Assembly: GCA_024509875.1 (NCBI GenBank)
Contig: JAMPIV010000585.1
Span: forward strand, 682,001-746,000
Direction of reading: 5' to 3'
From: Oreohelix idahoensis
Taxonomy: Eukaryota > Mollusca > Gastropoda > Stylommatophora > Oreohelicidae
Length of the DNA: 64,000 nt
Shown: one piece after another, positions 57,440 through 64,000 of the stretch
Numbering within the stretch: position 1 is the first letter of the stretch
Layout of the letters: the number at the start of each line of letters is the position of its first letter
Made by a program: the position numbers and the translations under genes
The notes under the pieces: model-generated
What the model was told of the DNA's origin: nothing
The model's database searches: none
What the model saw: only the letters and a program-made list of their open reading frames with translations

Positions 57440-57690
57440 TAAATACGCTTTAATTGAGAAATTATTTATCGGTCGATTTTAATAAGTTGTATTTGAAAAA
57501 TTATTGATCAGTCGATTTGAATACGTTTTAATTGAGAAATTATTTATCGGCAGATTTAAATAATTTTTATTTGAGAAATTATTTATCGGCAGATTTAAAT
57601 CAGTTTTAATTGAGAAATTATTTATCGGTCGATTTAAATCAGTTATAATTGAGAAATTATTTATCGGTCGATTTAAATCATGTAACACTT
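57440..57690 (+). repeat. 39-bp minisatellite, six units, within intron 2
   Basis: GAGAAATTATTTATCGGTCG recurs with starts at 57456, 57495, 57534, 57573, 57612 and 57651, exactly 39 bp apart. Because 39 is a multiple of three, an antisense frame is open across it, but there is no other sign of coding. Confidence 0.9.
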
Positions 57691-57742
57691 CCCTTTCTCA
57701 TTTAAAGCGTTTTATAAAATTTAATGTGTTGTATTCACTTAG

Positions 57743-57843
57743 GTTGGACTGACAGGATGGCTAAGCTGTTACTGTCATCCAAGAAGAACTTTGCAGCCCA
57801 GTTCCAGAGCCCCACTGTCAGGAAAAAAACAGGCAGTTTTTGA
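57743..57843 (+). CDS. Exon 3 (terminal) of the unrecognised 133-residue protein
   Basis: The acceptor TATTCACTTAG ends at 57742. The exon completes the split Gly codon and encodes WTDRMAKLLLSSKKNFAAQF, QSPTVRKKTGSF and TGA at 57841-57843. The tail is basic and Ser/Lys rich. The phase fits exon 2 exactly. Confidence 0.65.
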
Positions 57844-57968
57844 GTGTTCAGATAAAAGAATCTAGACCAGTATTACACAATGAGTTATGAATATAAGAAT
57901 AATGGAATTATTCTAGTTTCTGTACATTTTGTTTCAACTCGTTCATTTGTTTTTTCATTAACTATCAG

Positions 57969-58123
57969 CTGAACCACAAAAAGCAGAAGTTGTCTGGAGG
58001 TGGTGCTGTGAAGTGGGCGTACTGGGACAGATGTGGGAGTTGCTTGAGGGAGACCCAACAGTAGAGCCAGTAGCCTTAGAAGCGTCTCTTCCACTCAGTG
58101 TAGAACTGACTTTCCCAAACTGA
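57969..58123 (+). CDS. Possible alternative last exon of the same gene
   Basis: CATTAACTATCAG ends at 57968. A frame entered in phase 1, the same as exon 3, is open for 51 codons (EPQKAEVVWRWCCEVGVLGQ, MWELLEGDPTVEPVALEASL, PLSVELTFPN) to TGA at 58121-58123. It could replace exon 3 and give an acidic, Trp/Val-rich C-terminus instead of a basic one. It could also be chance, since only one end is a splice site. Confidence 0.4.
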
Positions 58124-58195
58124 GCATTCTCTGAGCCTCAGTTCCAGGACAAGCCGTGACAACTGTGGACTGGCGACCCCTGAGGTATTTTGCTT

Positions 58196-58392
58196 ACATG
58201 TCATTACAGTAACAATCTAGCTTATTCATCTGGCCTCATTTACACTACACGATTGTACACAAATTATTTAGTTTCATGTTATTGCAGTACCAATCTAGTG
58301 TATTCATCTTGCTTCATTTACACTACACGATTGTACACAAATTAATTAGTTTTATGTTATTGCAGTAACTATCTAGCTTATTCATCTTGCCT
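58196..58392 (+). repeat. 77-bp tandem repeat, about two and a half units
   Basis: TCATTTACACTACACGATTG begins at 58237 and again at 58314, with TCTAGCTTATTCATCT-type words in each unit. The repeat ends where the LINE tail at 58393 starts. Confidence 0.85.
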
Positions 58393-59398
58393 CGTTTCTT
58401 CTTCTTTGATCCTTAGCCGCCGACCGTCAAAGCAGTCAGTAGCCATTACGCCAGGTGGTGTCTTGTAGGGCAACAACAAATAGATTCCACTTTGCTCGGT
58501 CGGCGGCCATCCTTCGTACAGTGCCCCAACTCTGGTTCATTCTTTGCATCTCAGCTTCCACAGTTCTCCGCCAAGTTGTTTTTGGTTGGCCTCTCTTTCG
58601 CTTTCCCTCGGGGGTCCATAGCATAGCTGTTCTTGTGATGGTATCAGGGTCCCTTCTGAGGACGTGGCCAACCCAACTCCAGCGTCTGCCAGCTATGATG
58701 GTGTGCATGTCCTCCTGGTTACTCCGAATAAGTAGTTCTTGGTGGCTGATGGTGTTTGGCCAAAAGATTCAGAGAATTTTCCTTAGGCAGATTGTGTGGA
58801 AGGACGACAGTTTCGACATTTCCTTCCCTGTTACTCTCCAACATTCCGCACCATAGAGAAGCACAGAAAGTACACAGCTCTCATACAGTCTTCATTTCTT
58901 CTTCTTCTTCCTCGTTCGCCCTGAAAAGGATGGTGGTTGCGTTGTGTCTGTTTGCGCCTAAGCTGTGATATCTGCACCTTTCGGTCGACACATCCGACTT
59001 CTGCACGGCATTTTTTAGGGACCGGGTTTGCCTTCCCATTTCGATCCGTACTCGCTCAGCCAGACTGCACTGCTGCAGACTGTTTCCAGGACCACCACGT
59101 GGAGGTGGAGTACGGTCTTGATCAGCTCTGGTTCGCTGATCCTGATGCAAGCAGTCAAGCTATGGGTCGCTGACTGCATTCACTATTGCTGCATCTTGGG
59201 GTCCCATAGTCTTAATTTGGTGTTTGTGCTGTACTGGGAAGACTTCCAAATGTTGTTGAGGACAGCAAAGGCTGTTCTCGCTTTATTCATTCTGTTGTTA
59301 ATGTCCTTGCTTGTTCCGCCGTCAGGTGTTACTATGCATCCTAGGTAAGTAAATGTGTCTGTCTGTTCTAACTTCTGGTTCCTTACTGTTATTGGCTC
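58393..59398 (-). pseudogene. LINE 3' half of the (GAA)n family, minus strand, with a nested insertion
   Basis: The minus frame 58708-58436 encodes MHTIIAGRRWSWVGHVLRRD, RKRGQPKTTWRRTVEAEMQR and SWGTVRRMAADRAKWN, the intact LINE C-terminus, with the (GAA)n tail at the left. The homology continues right to 58890, is interrupted at 58892-59208, and ends at 59398 where a tandem duplication starts. The catalytic domains are absent. Confidence 0.8.
58892..59208 (-). mobile_element. Short element with (GAA)n tail nested in the LINE
   Basis: AGTCTT occurs on both sides (58885 and about 59209), a 6-bp target duplication. On the minus strand the insert ends in GAGGAAGAAGAAGAAGAA and its last frame reads GANRHNATTILFRANEEEEE. 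It is a 3' end of another LINE or a SINE using it. Confidence 0.75.
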
Positions 59399-60486
59399 AC
59401 TAAATTATATGAAAGACAATATTTCAAAAATTTCCCATTTGAATTTCAGTTCAGACAAACAAATTCAAAGTATTCATCCCCACAGACAAATCATATGCTT
59501 TTTACAACTTTTTAGCAGGTATTAATACTGTACATATCTTTCATTTGTAATTTACGCACATGACAAGAATGAAGATGACATAAAACATGACAAATCTTAT
59601 GCAGGTTTTCCTTACATTGCAAGGATTGTTTATTACAACTTTGTAGCATCAAATGTGCTGTTTTTTAGCAAACATTAATTCTGCACATATTTTTCATTTG
59701 AAACACGAGACGATTCTCAGCAACATGTACAAAATGACTTGTTGTCCCTGCGTACATCAGCTTATCAGCCGAGTCTCATTACAAGCAGGCAATCCTCTAA
59801 GAAAAACACTTGATTGTGCTGGATTTATCATGCTTTCCATGCCAGAACTGTGCATTTTTATAACAGTTGAAATCTGCTTTTGTCATAGACTAAATTATAT
59901 GAAAGACAATATTTCAAAAATTTCCCATTTGAATTTCAGTTCAGACAAATGAATTCAAAGTATTCATCCCCACAGACAAATCATATGCTTTTTACAACTT
60001 TTTAGCAGGTATTAATACTGTACATATCTTTCATATGTAATTTACGCACATGACAAGAATAAAGATGACATATCTTATGCAGGTTTTCCTTACATTGCAA
60101 GGATCGTTTATTACAACTTTGTAGCATCAAATGTGCTGTTTTTTTAGCAAACATTAATTCTGTACATATTTTTCATTTGAAACACAAGACGATTCTCAGC
60201 AACATGTACAAAATGACTTGTTGTCCCTGCGTACATCGGCTTATCACCCGAGTCTCATTACAAGCAGGCAATCCTCCAAGAAAACACTTGATTGTGCTGG
60301 ATTTATTGTGCTTTCCATGCCAGAACTGTGCATTTTTATAACAGTTGAAATCTGCGTTTGTCATAGACTAAATTATATGAAAGACAATATTTCAAAAATT
60401 TCCCATTTGAATTTCAGTTCAGACAAACTAATTCAAAGTATTCATCCCCACAGACAAATCATATACTTCTTACAACTTTTTAGCGT
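59399..60486 (+). repeat. Large tandem repeat, units of 490 and 478 bp plus a partial third
   Basis: ACTAAATTATATGAAAGACA starts at 59399, 59889 and 60367. Units 1 and 2 are nearly identical, differing by small deletions such as loss of the CATAAAACATGACAAAT-like part. Unit 3 stops after about 120 bp. Each unit holds a frame with LDCAGFIMLSMPELCIFITV, but it is not conserved as a clean ORF and no domain is recognised. Confidence 0.9.
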
Positions 60487-61085
60487 ATCTGCCTTCATCC
60501 AGGACACATAATTCCATCAAATTTTCCAGCTCGTCCAATATTTCTCCAGTTGTGCTTGGCAAATAGTTTTGTTGATCTTTATAAATTATATCTTTGAAAG
60601 CCGTTTACATTATGCAAAGTGGATTTTATTTATTCTGCCAGTAAACTTTGTATTCTACTGTAATGTAATTTACTTACATGAAAATACTGACAATAAATTC
60701 ATGGCGTAAAAAAAAAAAATAATAATAAATCCTATGTTTGTTGCTATTTTTTAGCAGAGATTAATACTGTACATATTTTTCATATGATTATAAATAAATT
60801 AATGTAACATAAGTAAGTAAGAATATCAATAAACATGTTTGTTCTTATTTATTGCCTTTTGTTTTCAATCCTCGACTTTTGTATACCAGTAGAATATCTG
60901 GCGAAGCTGCATAACACATGAAGAGTAGAAATGGAAAGGATAATGAAAATATGGAAAGCATTGAATCAGAAGGCACAAGACAGTTATTGTGTTTGGAGAC
61001 TTTAGTTAGAATATCAAAGTTATGGTAGTAAAGATAGGCTTCACTAAAATTCAAGTTTTTTGAGCCGTCTGAAACCAGACATAAT
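60487..61085. other. Unassigned AT-rich sequence
   Basis: An A run lies at about 60710-60730. A fragment of the tandem unit (TTTTAGCAGAGATTAATACT, TACATATTTTTCATATGA) recurs at 60748-60786. No gene is seen. Confidence 0.5.
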
Positions 61086-62186
61086 GACAACAGCTAAGAA
61101 GTTGATTGTAAATAGTCACAAATGCTTTGCCTCTTCTCAGCAGCTGACCTCTGCCCCACAGAGGTACCAGAACTAGCATTTCCATTATTAACACTGTTTT
61201 CATCATCATCCTCATCAGACATGTCATTTTGAATCTCCTCAAGATCATCTGCATGCATACAGTCATTCAGGAGCCAGTAGTTATGCCATTCTCTAAGTGA
61301 TCTTTGAGAGGGCTGTTGGCAAACACATGAGCATCATGCACACTACCAGGCCATCCTACATACACATCAATAAATTTTAAAGACAGGCTGCATACCGCCA
61401 TAAGTATTATACTTGAAAACCCCTTACAATTGATGTAGGCATCTCGATGTTGACTGGGTGATCGAACTGGAATATGGCACCCATCGATAGCCCCAACAAC
61501 ACCTGGAAACCCTGTCTTCCGTCTAATCTCCTCTGAATACATCCGCTGCTCAGGTATGGATGGCAGATATATGTGCATACCAGAAATTTTGTTCACCGCA
61601 GCGCAGAAATCCATTAATATGTAATGTAGACGGCCCTTAGATAAGCCAAACCTATCAGCAACACCTGTGATACACAAAAGTATTATTAGAAATTTTACCA
61701 GTGGTCGTTAAAATTCTTTTTGCTTTAAAACAATTAATTATCCAGAATATGCAGTATTAAAATACTGGGACAGAATTAAACCCAAAAATCATGATTTTTG
61801 TGACATGAATGATGAATATGGAAAAACAAAAAATAAAGCCTACCTCTGAATGACTCAATGTTTGCTAACAGCCAAAGTGATGCCAAAATTTTCTTCTCAA
61901 GTGTCACAGATCTGCCGTGGAGATGTAGAGAAAGATTGCGGCAGTTGCTGAAAAGATACATTTTATAGTTATTATAATTGTGAGGCTACAGTAGATGTAA
62001 TTGATATGTTTGTTATTTTTACCATATATGAAAGGATAATATGTTTCAAGACATGCCAAGTAAAGTTGTATTTTTAATTTTCAACTCACCTCCAAGGTTC
62101 TGCGAGACATTCTGAAGTGCACCTTGAAGTCACCATCTCTGTATTGAGGCACGACGTCTTCAACATAATTCTCAAAGTGGACCAAT
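61086..62186 (-). pseudogene. Harbinger (HARBI1-like) transposase with introns, decayed
   Basis: Three minus-strand exons are visible. 62186-62090 ends HFRMSRRTLE before GTGAGT. 61947-61844 encodes GRSVTLEKKILASLWLLANI. 61664-61266 continues in frame with GVADRFGLSKGRLHYILMDF, then VVGAIDGCHIPVRSPSQHRD (first catalytic Asp region) and YVGWPGSVHDAHVFANSPL (second Asp). The join of the first two exons is out of frame by my reading. After NSPLKDHLE about 100 residues are missing, including the last catalytic acidic residue. The typical C-terminus follows in another frame (KRQSICDYLQ, stop near 61086). The family needs a Myb-like partner, not found here. Confidence 0.8.
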
Positions 62187-62465
62187 CTGTGGAAACATTC
62201 CAAATTAATGATAGACATACTCAAACATACCTCTAATGTGTTCTGTTAAATAGTGATGGTCCTATGTCAAACTGTTACTGTGATGAAAATACAACAGTAA
62301 GTTTTGTGAATTCATTAAACTGTTTCCACAACTTGATAGTGCATTATTTAATTATTGAAGAAAGATACGGTATACAACCCATAATGGGTTATAATTATGA
62401 TATAAAATGTAAAGGGATCCAGTTTACACGCCCACTGAGGCATATTGGGAATACGGTGTAAGGTC
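62187..62465. other. Unassigned sequence
   Basis: Upstream of the Harbinger remnant. The N-terminal exon of the transposase was not found. Confidence 0.4.
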
Positions 62466-62685
62466 AATACTTTCTTGACCATCAGCACACTAGGGGTGAT
62501 ATGGTCAGCATCAAGTTGGCCGCCTTAACCTTCCCAGAGTTGCTGTGGTACTCAATTGGGGCTGGGTCAACCCAGGAGCCATTTGCAGTCTAAAAAAATC
62601 CCACCTCAACTGGAGATCGAACTATGGACCACTCAGCTAGGAAGCCAGTGCACTAACCACTGTGCTACCACGGCTCCCAGTCATG
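62466..62685 (-). mobile_element. tRNA-derived SINE, minus strand
   Basis: On the minus strand it starts GGGAGCCGTGGTAGCACAGT, then GGTTAGTGCACTGGCTTCC, an A-box region. ATAGTTCGATCTCC stands at B-box distance. The body runs to about 62470 with CTGGGTTGACCCAG-like words. Confidence 0.65.
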
Positions 62686-62712
62686 ATATATAGTGTCTAT
62701 AATACTCCATCG

Positions 62713-63471
62713 TTATGCACAGCTTATTGAATCATCACTCCTCATCTTTTTATATATGGTACCGGTTACATGAAAAGTTTTAACTGTATGATTGATTTGT
62801 GTGTGTCCTATCCATCGCCATCGTCTTCTTCTCATCTCTTGTTCCACTGGCACTTGTCTAGTTCTTGTCCTCAGTTCCACGTTGGTAACCTTGTCATTCC
62901 ATTTTAATCCCTCTATTCTACGCAAGCACCCATTTATGAAAGTCTGTAGCTTTTTGGTTGTTGTATTTGTTGTTCTCCATGTCTCAGAGCCATACAATAG
63001 GACTGACTTCACATTTGAGTTGAAAATTCTTATTTTCGTGTTGGATCCGATTTCTCTTGATCTCCATATATTTCCCAATGCAATGAAAGCTCCTCTTGCT
63101 TTTTGTATTCTTATTTTGATATCACTGTCTGTCCCTCCAACTTTGTCTATATTGCTGCCAAGATATGTGTACGATTCTACATCTTGTATTGGTGTTTCTT
63201 CAAGTTCAACCCTGTTATCATTACCTGCATTTATTCTCATTATTTTTGTCTTTTCCCTGTGTATTTTCAGACCCAACTGCTGTGACCTCTCATTGAGTGT
63301 TTTCAGTTTGTCCTGCATCTGATTACGGTTATGGGACAGAACAGCCAAGTCATCAGCAAAATCCAGATCATCCAACTGCTTAGTCAGAGTCCACTGGATT
63401 CCATTTCTGTTGTGTGTTGTTGATGTTCTCATAACCCTGTCTATTGCTAGTAAGAAAAGAAATGGAGACAA
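62713..63471 (-). pseudogene. LINE reverse transcriptase, C-terminal half
   Basis: The frame runs from MSPFLFLLAIDRVMRTSTTH through LDDLDFADDLAVLSHNRNQM (FADD in place of YADD), KIHREKTKIMRINAGN, YLGSNIDKVGGTD, KARGAFIALGNIWRSREIGS and LLYGSETWRTTNT to RRRRWRWIGHTQ. It continues the frame at 63907-63527 but is offset from it. No stop lies in the catalytic part, so the copy is fairly recent. Confidence 0.85.
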
Positions 63472-63526
63472 GAGGCATCCCTGTCACACTCCTGTTCTTA
63501 TCCCAAATGGTTCTGTAAGCTGTCCT

Positions 63527-63907
63527 TCATGAAGAACTCTGCATGTCATATGTTTTCTTTATTAAATTAATGATCTTCAGGGGAACTCCATAATGCCTCA
63601 TCAATTTCCAAAGTGATTCTCTGTCTACACTGTCAAATGCCTTTTCGTAGTCCACAAATCTGATGTATAGTGGTGAATTCCATTTCAGACTTTGTTCAAC
63701 TATTATTCTCAAAGTGGCTATCTGGTCTGTACAGGATCTGTTTCGTCGAAAACCCACTTGTTCATCTCTCAGTTTCTTGTCTATGGACTCTTTTAATCTC
63801 TCAAGGATAATTGTCGTGAGTTGGTCTGTTTTCACAACACGTCCTTCTGTGTACTCTGATGAAACGGCGCGCCATACTTTATGATAACTGCTTGATACAC
63901 TGACCAA
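63527..63907 (-). pseudogene. LINE reverse transcriptase, N-terminal half
   Basis: The frame gives IILERLKESIDKKLRDEQVG, FRRNRSCTDQIATLRIIVEQ and IRFVDYEKAFDSVDRESLWK, with the first catalytic Asp. It breaks near 63527 just before the GFRVRTGVRQG-type segment, which lies in another frame at 63472-63526. The endonuclease and leader would lie beyond 63907, but the sequence there no longer matches, so the copy is 5'-truncated. Confidence 0.85.
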
Positions 63908-64000
63908 TCAGAAGGTACCGTTCTGCCGTGTTTACTAAAGCATTGAACAGACAAAATGGCTAGGACTAATCCGTGCAACCGAGTGATGGATGCCATTTAT
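63908..64000. other. Flank after the 5'-truncated LINE
   Basis: No feature is seen before the window ends. Confidence 0.4.

Noticed and set aside
57479..57688. Minus-strand ORF with 13-residue repeats
   Set aside because: It results from the 39-bp period of the minisatellite being a multiple of three, and it lies in an intron of the plus-strand gene.

Overview
This is a window of metazoan nuclear DNA, very rich in transposable elements. It shows GT-AG introns, C2H2 zinc fingers, tRNA-derived SINEs, several APE-type LINE families, a Ty3/gypsy element, mariner and Harbinger DNA transposons, and long (AT)n and (CT)n microsatellites. There are no operons, Shine-Dalgarno sites or prokaryotic genes. 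The repeat mix, with LINEs ending in short tandem tails and many TAGGCCTA-like words at 35.5-36.3 kb, suggests a marine invertebrate. A mollusc, perhaps a cephalopod, is my best guess, held weakly.
Layout: 1-5 kb holds rearranged LINE copies on the minus strand. 6.9-11.1 kb is a decayed gypsy element with a further insertion in its gag. 11.5-16.9 kb has LINE pieces, a fold-back mariner (13562-14528), a SINE, and a LINE fragment flanked by an unusual 137-bp direct repeat. 16.9-19.1 kb is mostly unreadable apart from a degenerate tandem repeat. 20.0-22.2 kb is a nearly intact reverse-transcriptase LINE between two AT microsatellites.
22.6-34.4 kb holds the first host-like gene, which I assembled from splice sites and matching intron phases. 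A long exon (26094-26718) carries seven 27-residue Arg/Gln-rich repeats. It is followed by two short exons (29881-29949 and 31498-31621) and a last exon (33265-34253) with eight C2H2 fingers, giving a protein of about 600 residues. A second exon with one copy of the same repeat lies upstream (22598-22775) and ends in the same phase. LINEs and SINEs fill the introns.
34.5-44.6 kb is a LINE and SINE graveyard with a deleted mariner that itself contains a TTAA-flanked MITE. 44.7-55.3 kb is a three-level nest. An 86-bp tandem array derived from a LINE 3' end is split by a TGTGAC...GTCACA element with a 4-bp target duplication. That element is in turn split by a young gypsy-class retrotransposon with a single 1609-codon gag-pol ORF. 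In this ORF the integrase lies before the reverse transcriptase, the Gmr1-type order.
56.05-58.12 kb holds a second host-like gene: three small exons giving a 133-residue protein I do not recognise, with a possible alternative last exon. 58-60.5 kb has tandem repeats and a LINE with a nested insertion. 61.1-62.2 kb is a decayed Harbinger transposase with introns, and 62.5-63.9 kb is SINE and LINE sequence. The two host-like genes are unrelated in sequence, and nothing shows that they work together; the remainder is explained by mobile elements and their decay.
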